NCBI RefSeq assembly: GCF_002005565.1
Contig: NZ_BDJC01000006.1
Span: forward strand, 104,832-168,831
Source of the DNA: Streptomyces sp. JHA26
Lineage (GTDB): Bacteria > Actinomycetota > Actinomycetes > Streptomycetales > Streptomycetaceae
Direction of reading: 5' to 3'
Length of the DNA stretch: 64,000 nucleotides
The notes under the pieces are model-generated. The model saw only the letters and a list, made by a program, of their open reading frames with translations. It searched no databases and had not been told where the DNA came from. Both the position numbers and the translations under genes were made by a program. Shown here one piece after another: positions 51,301-59,738 of this stretch. Numbering within the stretch: the stretch's first letter is position 1; every line of letters begins with the position of its first letter.

Positions 51301-52617
51301 TCACAGCTCCCCCATCCGCCGGATCACCGGGGCGACGCGCTGGACGCCGTGCCGGTAGGCGCCGCGGGCGGCGCGGCGCACGATCTGCCGGACGGGGCCG
51401 GGCGCGCGGTCGGCCGCGGGGGCGCCGGGCAGCGGGCTGCCGTCCGGGGCGAGGTGGTGGCGGGCGAGGATGCCGGGCAGGTAGCCGGGGGCGGTGACGG
51501 GCGTGTAGTAGGGGGCCAGCGGGGGCAGGCCGCCGGGCCGGTCCAGCAGCGCGGTGATGCGGGCGCGGGCGGTGTCGAAGGCGGTGCCGTACGTGCCGTC
51601 GGCCGCGACGCCCTGCCGGGCGGTCCACGCCGGGTCGGGCACGGGCAGGTGGCCGTCGTCGAGCTGGTCCCAGGAGGCGAGGCAGCCGGAGCCCACGAAG
51701 TGGTGGTTGCCGAGGGCCTCGCGCACCCCGAGGTCGGTCAGCACGGCCGTCGGGATGCGCCGGTGCAGGGCCTCCAGGGCGGCCGTGGAGCTGACGGTGA
51801 CCAGCAGGTCGGTGCGGTCGAGGACGTCGCCCATGTGCCCGTAGACCAGGCGGAAGTTGGGCGGCGGGTCGGCCTTCTGCACCAGCTTCTGGTAGGGCAG
51901 CTCCTCGATGTGCGTGGTGTGTTCGCCGGGCTTGGAGCGCAGCTTGAGCAGCACCTCCCGCTCGGGGTGCCGGCGGGCGTGCCCCACGAGCCGGTCGAGC
52001 AGGTACGTGCGGTCCCGGCGGCCGTCCGGGACGGAGGGCTGGGCGGCGAAGACCACCGTGTAGGGGTGGCCGTGCTCGCCGGTGTGCTCCGCCCCGCCCA
52101 GGAAGGGCAGCGCGACCTCGGTCACCGCGGAGGCGTCGGCGCCGACCCCCTCGTACACGGCGCGGAAACGGTCCGCGTCCTGGCGGGAGTTGGCGAGGAC
52201 GAGGTCGGCGCCGTGGCGCAGCAGCAGGCCGTCGGTGAGCTTCTCGTAGACGACGCCGACGTAGCCGGTGACGACGACGGGCCGGTCGGTGCGGCCCTCC
52301 CACGCGTGGCGCAGACCGTGCAGCACGGCCTGGACGCCGCCGCCGACCAGGGCGAGGACGAGCACGTCGTACGGCTCCTCGGCCATGGCGCGCAGGAACT
52401 CGGCGGCGGTCACCTCGCGGAGCGAGTCCGCGGCGGCGCCGACTTCCGCCAGTTGGCGGGCGGTGGGGGTGGCTCGGCCCCGCAGGAGGTAGCCGTCCAG
52501 GTGGAGGTCCGCACCGTCGGGGGAGATGCGGGACGCGGTGAGCGCGCCCCATTTCCACCGGGTGTCGGAATCCGCGAGAACGGCGACTCGCCGGGCCTTC
52601 GTTGCACTTGCTGGCAC
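51301..52617 (-). CDS. Large conserved protein of the glycopolymer locus (DUF6716-like, possible glycosyltransferase)
   Basis: The 438-residue protein starts with a GTG. It opens RRVAVLADSDTRWKWGALTASRISP and contains YDVLVLALVGGGVQAVLHGLRHAWEGRTDRPVVVTGYVGVVYEK, YTVVFAAQPSVPDGRRDRTYLLDRLVGHARRHPEREVLLKLRSKPGEHTTH and LLVTVSSTAALEALHRRIPTAVL, a GT-B-like C-lobe pattern (S-S-T-A-A-x-E-A). The basic C-terminal tail (RQIVRRAARGAYRHGVQRVAPVIRRMGEL) could bind membrane lipids. It is the first gene of the minus-strand glycopolymer operon and a likely transferase of unknown linkage. Confidence 0.7.
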   Translation of the reverse strand: MPASATKARRVAVLADSDTRWKWGALTASRISPDGADLHLDGYLLRGRATPTARQLAEVGAAADSLREVTAAEFLRAMAEEPYDVLVLALVGGGVQAVLHGLRHAWEGRTDRPVVVTGYVGVVYEKLTDGLLLRHGADLVLANSRQDADRFRAVYEGVGADASAVTEVALPFLGGAEHTGEHGHPYTVVFAAQPSVPDGRRDRTYLLDRLVGHARRHPEREVLLKLRSKPGEHTTHIEELPYQKLVQKADPPPNFRLVYGHMGDVLDRTDLLVTVSSTAALEALHRRIPTAVLTDLGVREALGNHHFVGSGCLASWDQLDDGHLPVPDPAWTARQGVAADGTYGTAFDTARARITALLDRPGGLPPLAPYYTPVTAPGYLPGILARHHLAPDGSPLPGAPAADRAPGPVRQIVRRAARGAYRHGVQRVAPVIRRMGEL

Positions 52618-52815
52618 GCCGAAGACGTTAGGAACCCATTTCTAGGAACCGCCCAACCGGAAAGCAACAAAGGGTGAACAGCACGTCGCCGAACGGCGAA
52701 TCGGGGCGCCGGACGCCGGAAATCCCGTCCACTTCACGGCTTCGCCATGCCTCGTTCACCTCGCATCAAGGCACAGGTAAAGCCGCATGTCGGGCCGGCG
52801 CCTAACGTCGCGGAC
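52618..52815. promoter_or_regulatory. Divergent promoter region of the glycopolymer locus
   Basis: This 198-bp interval between the two operons contains a -10-like TAACGT (52803-52808) seven bases before the GTG at 52816, consistent with leaderless transcription of the GT2 gene. The left half is AT-richer. No clear operator is visible. Confidence 0.5.
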
Positions 52816-53796
52816 GTGCCCAAGCTCTCCGTCATCGTGCCGTTCTACAACGTGCGGCAATACGCACCCGACACCCTGCGGAGTCTGCGCGCGAACGCGC
52901 GGGACGACTTCGAATTCATTCTCGTCGACGACTGTTCGTCCGACGGCACCGCGGACCTCCTCGCGCGCGCGGAGGACGAGCTGCCGGGGGCGGTACTGGT
53001 CCGCCACGAACGCAACGGCGGTCTGGCGACCGCCCGCAACACCGGCATCGACCGGGCGCGCGGCGAGTACCTGACCTTCCTGGACGGCGACGACTGGCTG
53101 GCCCCCGGCCACTACGACCGTCTGGTCGCCGTGATCGAGGACCTGGGCTGCGACTTCGTGCGCACCGACCACGTGCAGTGCACGGCCAGGTCCCGGACCC
53201 TGTCCCGGGTGCCGCACGGGCGCCGGAACGTCTCCCTGGACCCGCGCGACGCGATCCTGCCCGCCCACCGCTCCACCTCGGTCGACTACGCGTACGCCTG
53301 GGCGGGGATCTACCACCGCCGGCTGGTCGACCGGGGCCTGCTGCACTTCACCGACGGGTTGCGCACGGCCGAGGACCGGCCGTGGATCTGGAAACTGCAC
53401 CGGGAGGCGGAGTCCTTCGCGGTGACCGGGCTGCTCGGTGTCTTCTACCGGCGCGGGGTGGCGTCCTCGCTCACCCAGATCGGGGACGTCCGCCAGCTGG
53501 ACTTCATCCGCGCCTTCGACCAGGTCGTCGCGGAGACGGCCGCGGACGCCGACGCCGCGCGGCTGCTGCCGAAGGCGGTGCGCACGTACTGCGCGATCAT
53601 CTCCCACCATCTGGGTTCCATCGAGAGGTTCGAGCCTGCCGTGGCACGCAAGCTGAAGACGATGAGCGCCGCCGCGCTGCGGCGGATGCCGCAGGACGCG
53701 CTCGACGAGGTGCTCGCCTCGATGGACACCGAGCGGGCGACGCGGCTGCGCCGGCTGCGCCGCCGTCCGGCGCCGGCCGCGGAGGTGGCGGCGTGA
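52816..53796 (+). CDS. Family 2 glycosyltransferase
   Basis: The 326-residue protein starts VPKLSVIVPFYNVRQYAPDTLRSLRANARDDFEFILVDDCSSDGTADLLARAEDEL, with the GT-A DXD-type LTFLDGDDWLAPGHYDRL near 95. TLSRVPHGRRNVSLDPRDA and YAYAWAGIYHRRLVDRGLLHFTDGLRTAEDRPWIWKLH follow, the latter matching teichoic/teichulosonic-acid GT2 enzymes. I prefer GTG 52816 (leaderless, after TAACGT) to ATG 52747, which would add a basic extension. It is coupled to the next gene by a four-base overlap. Confidence 0.9.
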   Translation: MPKLSVIVPFYNVRQYAPDTLRSLRANARDDFEFILVDDCSSDGTADLLARAEDELPGAVLVRHERNGGLATARNTGIDRARGEYLTFLDGDDWLAPGHYDRLVAVIEDLGCDFVRTDHVQCTARSRTLSRVPHGRRNVSLDPRDAILPAHRSTSVDYAYAWAGIYHRRLVDRGLLHFTDGLRTAEDRPWIWKLHREAESFAVTGLLGVFYRRGVASSLTQIGDVRQLDFIRAFDQVVAETAADADAARLLPKAVRTYCAIISHHLGSIERFEPAVARKLKTMSAAALRRMPQDALDEVLASMDTERATRLRRLRRRPAPAAEVAA

Positions 53797-55127
53797 GCAC
53801 GCAGATCTTCATGGCGTCGACGCTGTACGGCACGGCGACGCTGGCCGCCGCCCTGGACGCGGGCTGCTTCGATGCGGCCGACCGGCGGATCCTGCTGGTG
53901 TCCAACAACGCGGCGACGCCCGAGACGACGCCGTCCCTGGACACGATGCCGGGGTTCGGGAGGCTGCGGGACCGGTTCGACGACGTGGTGTCGTGGAACG
54001 AGACGGTCTTCCCGTTCCACCCGGGCGGCTGGGCCCCGCGCGTGGACGACGCCCCGATGTGGGAGCGGTACCTGCGGCTGGCCTGGGGGCTCGGGGACGA
54101 CGACGTGGCCCTGGTCGTGGAGTCGATCCAGGTGCAGCCGGCGCTGGGGGTGGCGCAGATGTTCCCGGACGCGCCCCTGACCGTGTACGCGGACGGTCTG
54201 ATGAGCTACGGGCCGACCCGCAACAAGCTCGACCCGCTGGTCGGCACCCGTGTGGAGCGGCTGCTCCACCTCGACCTGGTGCCGGGGCTCACCCCGCTGC
54301 TGCTGACCGAGTTCGGGGTGGGCCCGGAGCTCGTGCCGACCCCGGCGTTCACCGCGGTGCTGGCCGAGCTGGCGGACACCGGCGCCGGTCTGCCGGACGT
54401 CGAGGGGCCCGCGCTGCTGCTCGGGCAGTACCTGTCGGCGCTGGGCATCCTGACCGCCGAGGAGGAGGAGGCCCTGCACGTGCGGATGCTCACCGGCGCC
54501 GTCGGCCTCGGGCACACCCGGGTGGTGTTCAAGCCGCACCCCACGGCCCCGGCCCGCTTCACGCGCATCCTGGAGGAGGAGGCGGAGCGGCTCGGCGTCG
54601 CCCTCACGGTGGTGGACACGCCGGTGCTCGCGGAGGTGCTGTACCAGCGGATGCGCCCGGCGCTGGTGGTCGGCTGCTTCTCCACGGCGCTGCTCACCGC
54701 GTCCGCGCTGTACGGCCTGCCGGTCGCGCGGGTCGGCACCGGGGCGCTGCTGGACCGGCTGACACCGTACGAGAACAGCAACCGGGTGCCCGTCACGATC
54801 GTCGACGCGCTGCTGCCCGAGCCGGACGACGCGGCGGCCGTCGCGGAGGGGCCCCGGGGCATGGACACGGAGGCCCTCGGCGCGCTGGTGCGGGCGGTGG
54901 GTTTCGCGATGCAGCCGAAGATCCTGACCGGGCTGCGGCCGGACGCGGAGGAATTCCTGCGCGGGAATCTGAACACCCGCACCTGGCGGTATTTCAAGAA
55001 GCGGCGGCTCACCTCACTGGGACTGCCCGGCGGGATTCCGGTGCGGCTGGCCTTTCTGCCGCGCAATTCGGCGGCGCGGAAGGTGGTGCGGCAGGCGCGG
55101 GCCATTCGTCGCTCGATCAAACGCTGA
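53793..55127 (+). CDS. Polysialyltransferase-like protein, second copy
   Basis: The 444-residue protein opens TQIFMASTLYGTATLAAALDAGCFDAADRRILLVSNNAATPETT and contains VSWNETVFPFHPGGWAP, LVVESIQVQPALGVAQMFPDAPLTVYADGLMSYGPTRNKLD, TRVVFKPHPTAPARFTRILEEEAERLG (H-P-x-x-P motif of this family) and PALVVGCFSTALLTASALYGLPVARVG (the S-T helix). It should use CMP-activated Kdn or related donors. It is longer than the 47907-48977 homologue and has a basic tail. GTG start overlaps the GT2 stop. Confidence 0.85.
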   Translation: MSTQIFMASTLYGTATLAAALDAGCFDAADRRILLVSNNAATPETTPSLDTMPGFGRLRDRFDDVVSWNETVFPFHPGGWAPRVDDAPMWERYLRLAWGLGDDDVALVVESIQVQPALGVAQMFPDAPLTVYADGLMSYGPTRNKLDPLVGTRVERLLHLDLVPGLTPLLLTEFGVGPELVPTPAFTAVLAELADTGAGLPDVEGPALLLGQYLSALGILTAEEEEALHVRMLTGAVGLGHTRVVFKPHPTAPARFTRILEEEAERLGVALTVVDTPVLAEVLYQRMRPALVVGCFSTALLTASALYGLPVARVGTGALLDRLTPYENSNRVPVTIVDALLPEPDDAAAVAEGPRGMDTEALGALVRAVGFAMQPKILTGLRPDAEEFLRGNLNTRTWRYFKKRRLTSLGLPGGIPVRLAFLPRNSAARKVVRQARAIRRSIKR

Positions 55128-55370
55128 GGTGCCGCCGGATGACGGGAAGGTGAACCGGGCGGGGGAGCCGGGTGCCGTCACCGTTCCGTCGTCCGGCGTT
55201 CGGGAGAAATTCCCCCGGTGGTTCGCTCGGCGGCGCCGTTCCCGGCCGGGGGCGTGCCTAGCCTTGGCCCACCCCACCACACACGCGTTCCCCGCACGGC
55301 CGTTCGCACCGGTCTGTCCGCGGGCGTCCTGACCGACGACGGGTGAGGGAACGGCCAAGGGAGACGAGCA
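55128..55370. other. Gene-free interval before the acyltransferase
   Basis: This 243-bp stretch contains no credible ORF. It includes AAATTCCCCC (55207-55216) and short GC-rich inverted segments but nothing I can name. The acyltransferase promoter probably lies here. Confidence 0.5.
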
Positions 55371-56540
55371 GTGACCGAGACGGTCGTGAGCACGACGGCA
55401 GCGGGGCCGGGTACGGCGGCCGCCCCCACCGCGGAGTCCGGCCCGCCGATACCGGGGGCGCCGCAGGCGCCGAAGGCGAAGGCGGCGCCGGCCCGGTTGC
55501 GGGCCCTGGACGGGTTGCGGCTGGTGGCCGCGCTGATGGTGGCGGCGTACCACTACGGCGGGCGCGGCGGCTCCGTCACCGACGCGTGGGGCAGTTCGGC
55601 CCAGCTCCAGTTCCCCACGCTGCACACCCTCTTCGCCTACGGCTGTCTCGGCGTCCAGATCTTCTTCGTGATCAGCGGCTTCGTGATCTGCATGAGCGGC
55701 TGGGGCAGGTCCCTGACGTCGTTCGTCGCCTCCCGCGCCTCCCGGCTGCTGCCCGCCTACTGGGCGGCGGTGATCCTCGTGACGGCGGTGTTCGCGCTGC
55801 CGGTGGTCGTCTACGAGGCGGTGTCGCCGAGCGACGCGCTGGTCAACCTGACGATGCTCCAGCAGCCGCTGGGCGCGGACCGGGTGCTGGGCGTGTGCTG
55901 GACGCTGTGGGTGGAGATCCGCTTCTACGCGCTGTTCGCGGTGTGCGTCGTCCTGCCCGGCGTGAACCGCCGGCGCGTCCTGATGTTCTGCGCCGGCTGG
56001 CTGCTGGCCGCGGCACTCGCGCAGGCCGCGCACGAGCCGCTGCTGGAGCTGGTGCTGATGCCGGAGTACGCCCCGTTCTTCGTGGGCGGCGTGGGCCTGT
56101 ACCTCGTCCACCGCGACCGGCGGGACGCGTACGCCTGGGGCCTGGTGGCCGCCGGCTTCCTGATCGGCCAGCACCACGCGGTGCGCGACCTGTGGAACGC
56201 CACCGACCCGAACGCCTTCGCGCACCGGACCACGTTCGGCATCGTCCTGGTCGTCGCCTTCGGCTTCGTGGCGGTCGCGGCCGTCGCGCTGGGATGGCTG
56301 AACCGGGCGAACTGGCGCTGGCTGACGGTGGCCGGCGCGCTGACGTACCCGTTCTACCTGGTCCACGAGCACCTGGGCTGGGTGGTGATCCGGTTCCTGC
56401 ACCGCGGGCTGCACGTGCCGTCGGCGGCGACCTTCGCGCTGACGGTGGCCGGGATGCTGGGGCTGGCCTGGCTGCTGTACCGGTTCGTCGAGAAGCCGCT
56501 GACGCCGCGGCTGCGGGCGGTGCTCAACCGGCCGCGTTGA
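55371..56540 (+). CDS. OafA-type membrane acyltransferase
   Basis: The 389-residue integral membrane protein has an N-terminal charged segment, then about ten helices with family-3 acyltransferase features: RLRALDGLRLVAALMVAAYHYGGRGG, LGVQIFFVISGFVICMSGWGRSLTSFVASRASRLLPAYWAAVIL and VCWTLWVEIRFYALFAVCVVL. A conserved His (AYHY), Arg and Glu-Phe-type catalytic patch are visible. It should O-acetylate or otherwise acylate the surface glycopolymer. GTG after AAGGGAGACGAGCA. Confidence 0.9.
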   Translation: MTETVVSTTAAGPGTAAAPTAESGPPIPGAPQAPKAKAAPARLRALDGLRLVAALMVAAYHYGGRGGSVTDAWGSSAQLQFPTLHTLFAYGCLGVQIFFVISGFVICMSGWGRSLTSFVASRASRLLPAYWAAVILVTAVFALPVVVYEAVSPSDALVNLTMLQQPLGADRVLGVCWTLWVEIRFYALFAVCVVLPGVNRRRVLMFCAGWLLAAALAQAAHEPLLELVLMPEYAPFFVGGVGLYLVHRDRRDAYAWGLVAAGFLIGQHHAVRDLWNATDPNAFAHRTTFGIVLVVAFGFVAVAAVALGWLNRANWRWLTVAGALTYPFYLVHEHLGWVVIRFLHRGLHVPSAATFALTVAGMLGLAWLLYRFVEKPLTPRLRAVLNRPR

Positions 56541-56616
56541 GCGATTCGTGCGATGTTCCGCCCACCGGACCGCGCGCGCCCGCCGTCTTCCGGTGCCGAG
56601 GGGGCATCCTCCCCTC

Positions 56617-57603
56617 ATGGCGACCGCGCAGGCTACGCACACGCATCCCGCTGGGCTGGACGACGTCCCCGGCTGGTTCTGGCCGCTCGACCAGATGCTG
56701 TTCTCCTGGTTCCTGGAACGGCAGGGGACCGCGGGCACCCGCGGCGACCTGCTCGAACTGGGCGCCTACCTGGGCAAGAGCGCGATCCTGCTGGGCCACC
56801 ACCTGCGGGACGGCGAGAAGCTCACCGTCTGCGACCTGTTCGAGGCGGACGCCCCGGACGAGGCGAACCGGGCCGAGTGGGCGAAGTCGTACTCGACGCT
56901 CACCCGGCAGGCCTTCGAACGGAACTACCTGTCCTTCCACGACGCCCTGCCCGCGATCGTCCAGGCCCCGAGCTCCGCGATCACCGGGGAGGTCGCGCCC
57001 GGCACCTGCCGCTTCGCCCACATCGACGCCTCGCACCTGTACGAGCACGTCCACGGGGACATCGGCGCGGCCCGTGATCTGCTGCTGCCCGAGGGCATCG
57101 TCGTCCTCGACGACTACCGCACCGAGCACACCCCGGGCGTGGCCGCCGCCGCCTGGGAGGCCGTGCTCGACCGGGGACTGCGTCCGGTCTGCCTGAGCAG
57201 CCAGAAGATGTACGGCACCTGGGGCGACCCCGAGCCCGTCCGGGAGCAGTTGCTCGCCGCGCTGCGGGAACGCGACGACGTCGCGGTGACCGTGGAGCAG
57301 GCCGCCGGGCACCGGCTGGTGCGGGTCCGCGCCAGGGGCGGGACCGTGCGGCCGGCGTCGCTGCCGGTCTCCCGGCACCGGGCGCCCGCGCCGGGCCCGG
57401 CGGACCGGCAGCCGGGTGCCGCGTCCCCGCCGGGCCGGACGCAGGCGGTACCGCGGGCGGTCCGCACGGCACGGCCGGCGCCCGCGCCGTCCCCCCGCGC
57501 CCGGGTCCGCCGCCTCGCCCTGGACCTGCTGCCGCCGGTCGTCACCCGGGCGGTGCGCCGCCGGGCGGCCCGGCGGCGGGCCGGGGCTCAGTCGAGGCCG
57601 TAG
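56617..57603 (+). CDS. Class I SAM-dependent methyltransferase (CmcI/TylF-like)
   Basis: The 328-residue protein has DLLELGAYLGKSAILLGHHLRDGEKLTVCDLFEAD, the SAM-binding Gly-x-Gly region modified to E-x-G-A-Y-x-G-K-S. FAHIDASHLYEHVHGDIGAARDLLLPEGIVVLDDYRTEHTPGVAAAAWEAV follows, with the metal/catalytic Asp of this macrocin-O-methyltransferase-like group. The last ~90 residues are Pro/Ala/Arg-rich, unlike the family. It likely methylates a sugar of the glycopolymer. -10-like CATCCT six bases upstream suggests leaderless transcription. It overlaps the TetR gene by 16 bp. Confidence 0.85.
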   Translation: MATAQATHTHPAGLDDVPGWFWPLDQMLFSWFLERQGTAGTRGDLLELGAYLGKSAILLGHHLRDGEKLTVCDLFEADAPDEANRAEWAKSYSTLTRQAFERNYLSFHDALPAIVQAPSSAITGEVAPGTCRFAHIDASHLYEHVHGDIGAARDLLLPEGIVVLDDYRTEHTPGVAAAAWEAVLDRGLRPVCLSSQKMYGTWGDPEPVREQLLAALRERDDVAVTVEQAAGHRLVRVRARGGTVRPASLPVSRHRAPAPGPADRQPGAASPPGRTQAVPRAVRTARPAPAPSPRARVRRLALDLLPPVVTRAVRRRAARRRAGAQSRP

Positions 57604-58238
57604 CGCACCGCGATCCCGTCGATCACCAGCGCCAGCCCTTCCTCGAAGTGCCGGTCGTAGTCCGTGAAGATCTCCGCGCCCGCCGCGGCCGACAGGGGGA
57701 AGTCGGCCATCCGGCGGGCGCGTTCGTCCACGTCGTACCCCTCGCGCCGCTGGTCGGGCAGGGGGGCGACGCCCTGTTCCTCGGTGACGAAACCGAGCGT
57801 GTAGGCGTACGTCGTCGAGGTCGCCCGCACCGCCTGGGGGAGGGTGAAGCCGGCGGTGGTGAACAGGCGCAGGCTGTCCTCCATCTGCTCGGCGTGCTCC
57901 AGGCCGGTGAAGCGTGAGCCGCTGAAGACCTTGGCGCCGTCGCGGTAACCGAGCAGCGCCGCGCGCAGGCCCCGGTTGGTCTTGAGCAGCCGTTCGCGCC
58001 AGGTGTCGGCCGGGTCGAGCGAGCCCTGGGCGACCATCCGGCGGTACATCTCGGTGGCCATCTCGTCGAGCAGGGCCTGCTTGTCCTTGAAGTGCCAGTA
58101 CAGGGCGGGCGCCTTGACGTCCAGTTCCCGGGCGATGGTGCGCAGGGTCAGCCCGTCGAGGCCCACCTCGTTCAGCAGCTTCAGCGCCGTGTCCGCGACC
58201 CGTCGGCGGTCGAGGGGGGCGCGTCGTTCCGTTCCCAC
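57588..58238 (-). CDS. TetR-family regulator (TetR C-terminal type)
   Basis: The 216-residue protein has the TetR DNA-binding segment RRRVADTALKLLNEVGLDGLTLRTIARELDVKAPALYWHFKDKQALLDEMATEMYRRM (about 12-70) and a TetR_C ligand-binding domain (TLPQAVRATSTTYAYTLGFVTEEQG, then FPLSAAAGAEIFTDYDRHFEEGLALVIDGIAV). It starts at GTG 58238, next to CTTGAC. Two inverted repeats in the adjacent intergenic region are its likely operators, and the divergent monooxygenase gene its target. It may respond to an aromatic inducer. Confidence 0.92.
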   Translation of the reverse strand: MGTERRAPLDRRRVADTALKLLNEVGLDGLTLRTIARELDVKAPALYWHFKDKQALLDEMATEMYRRMVAQGSLDPADTWRERLLKTNRGLRAALLGYRDGAKVFSGSRFTGLEHAEQMEDSLRLFTTAGFTLPQAVRATSTTYAYTLGFVTEEQGVAPLPDQRREGYDVDERARRMADFPLSAAAGAEIFTDYDRHFEEGLALVIDGIAVRYGLD

Positions 58239-58253
58239 GCCCACAGCTTGACA

Positions 58254-58307
58254 CCTTAACGCCGTTAAGGACATCCTCGGGGCGGGCGGCACTTAACACC
58301 GTTAAGG
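58254..58307. promoter_or_regulatory. Two TetR-type operators
   Basis: CCTTAAC-GCC-GTTAAGG (58254-58270) is a perfect 7-bp inverted repeat with a 3-bp spacer, and CTTAAC-ACC-GTTAAG (58292-58306) repeats the same arms 37 bp away. The second overlaps the ribosome-binding site of the monooxygenase (AAGGAGA). The pair explains simultaneous control of both genes. Confidence 0.8.
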
Positions 58308-58316
58308 AGAAGCGGC

Positions 58317-59717
58317 ATGAACACGGACGTTCTGATCGTCGGCGCGGGCCCCACCGGACTCGCCCTCGGCATCGACCTGGCCCGGCGGGGCGTGGACGCG
58401 CTGGTGCTGGAGCGGGCGGGAACGCTGTTCCCCGGCTCGCGCGGAAAGGGCCTCCAGCCCCGCACCATGGAGGTCTTCGACGACCTCGGCGTCCTCGACG
58501 CGATCCACGCGGCCGGCGGCGGCTACCCGGTCGGCATGATCTGGCGGGACGGCGAGCGGCTCGGCGAGCACTCCCTGTTCGACCCGGCCGAGCCGAGCGA
58601 GGGCGCACCGTACGACGAGCCGTGGATGGTGCCGCAGTGGCGGACCCAGGAGATCCTGCTGGCCCGCCTCCAGGAGCTGGGCGGCACGGTGGCCTTCGGC
58701 CGGGAGGTCGTCGGCCTCACGCAGGACGCGGACGGCGTGACCGCGCGCCTCGCCGCCGGGGAGCCGGTCCGCGCCCGGTACCTCGTCGCCGCCGACGGCG
58801 GCCGGTCGGCCGTGCGGCGCGCGCTCGGCATCGGCATGACGGGCGAGACGGTCGACCCGGGTCCGACGCTGGTGGCGGACGTGCGCATCAGCGGGCTGGA
58901 CCGCGACAACTGGCACATCTTCCCGCCCCGCGGCGACGTCGACCTCCTCACCCTGTGCCCGCTGGCCGGCACCGAGGACTTCCAGGTGGTCGCGCGGTTC
59001 CCGGAGGGCACCGACGTGGACCTCACCGCGGACGGCGTGCGCAAGGTCGTCGCCGACCGCACCCACCTGGCCCCCGAGGACGTCACCGAGGTCCGCTGGG
59101 CCTCCGACTTCCGGCCCCGGGCGGCGCTGGCCGACCGCTTCCGCGCGGGCCGCGTCCTGCTCGCCGGGGACGCCGCCCACGTGCACTCGCCGGCCGGCGG
59201 ACAGGGCCTGAACACCAGCGTGCAGGACGCCTACAACCTGGGCTGGAAGCTGGGCGCGGTGCTCACGGGCGGCGCCCCGGACGGACTCCTGGACAGTTAC
59301 GAGGAGGAGCGGCGCCCGGTCGCCGCCGAGGTGCTCGGCCTGTCGACCGGCGTCCACCGCGGCGAGGTGCGGCGCGGGGACGCGACCCGGCAACTGGGGA
59401 TCGGGTACCGGGAGTCGTCCCTGACGGCGGAGACGCGGACCGTCCCGGACGGTGCGCTGCGGGCCGGCGACCGCGCGCCCGACGGCACGGTGGACGGCGT
59501 CCGGCTCTTCGACGCGTTCCGCGGACCGCACTGGACGCTGCTGGCGCTGGGCACCGCGGCGCCGCCGGTGCCGGAGTCGGTTCCCGTGGTCCGGGGGCCC
59601 GGTCACGGGGCGTACGGGACGGGGCTGTTCCTGGTCCGGCCGGACGGCTACGTCGGCTGGGCGGGCGACGACGCGACCGGCCTCGGCGGTTACCTGGCCC
59701 GTTTCGGCCCGGCCTGA
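58317..59717 (+). CDS. FAD-dependent aromatic monooxygenase
   Basis: The 466-residue protein has FAD_binding_3 features: DVLIVGAGPTGLALGIDLARRGVDALVLERA (GxGxxG), RYLVAADGGRSAVRRALGI (D-G motif), and RVLLAGDAAHVHSPAGGQGLNTSVQDAYNLGWKLGAVL. It matches the PHBH/polyketide-hydroxylase-like group (rifampicin or anthracycline hydroxylases are relatives). It is likely a detoxifying or tailoring hydroxylase induced via the TetR repressor. AAGGAGA precedes the ATG. Confidence 0.92.
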   Translation: MNTDVLIVGAGPTGLALGIDLARRGVDALVLERAGTLFPGSRGKGLQPRTMEVFDDLGVLDAIHAAGGGYPVGMIWRDGERLGEHSLFDPAEPSEGAPYDEPWMVPQWRTQEILLARLQELGGTVAFGREVVGLTQDADGVTARLAAGEPVRARYLVAADGGRSAVRRALGIGMTGETVDPGPTLVADVRISGLDRDNWHIFPPRGDVDLLTLCPLAGTEDFQVVARFPEGTDVDLTADGVRKVVADRTHLAPEDVTEVRWASDFRPRAALADRFRAGRVLLAGDAAHVHSPAGGQGLNTSVQDAYNLGWKLGAVLTGGAPDGLLDSYEEERRPVAAEVLGLSTGVHRGEVRRGDATRQLGIGYRESSLTAETRTVPDGALRAGDRAPDGTVDGVRLFDAFRGPHWTLLALGTAAPPVPESVPVVRGPGHGAYGTGLFLVRPDGYVGWAGDDATGLGGYLARFGPA

Positions 59718-59738
59718 CGGCCCGCCGGGCGGCGGTGC

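Noticed and set aside
55128..55370. A small gene before the acyltransferase (about 55129-55332)
   Set aside because: The frame is Arg/Pro-rich with no ribosome-binding site or recognisable features.
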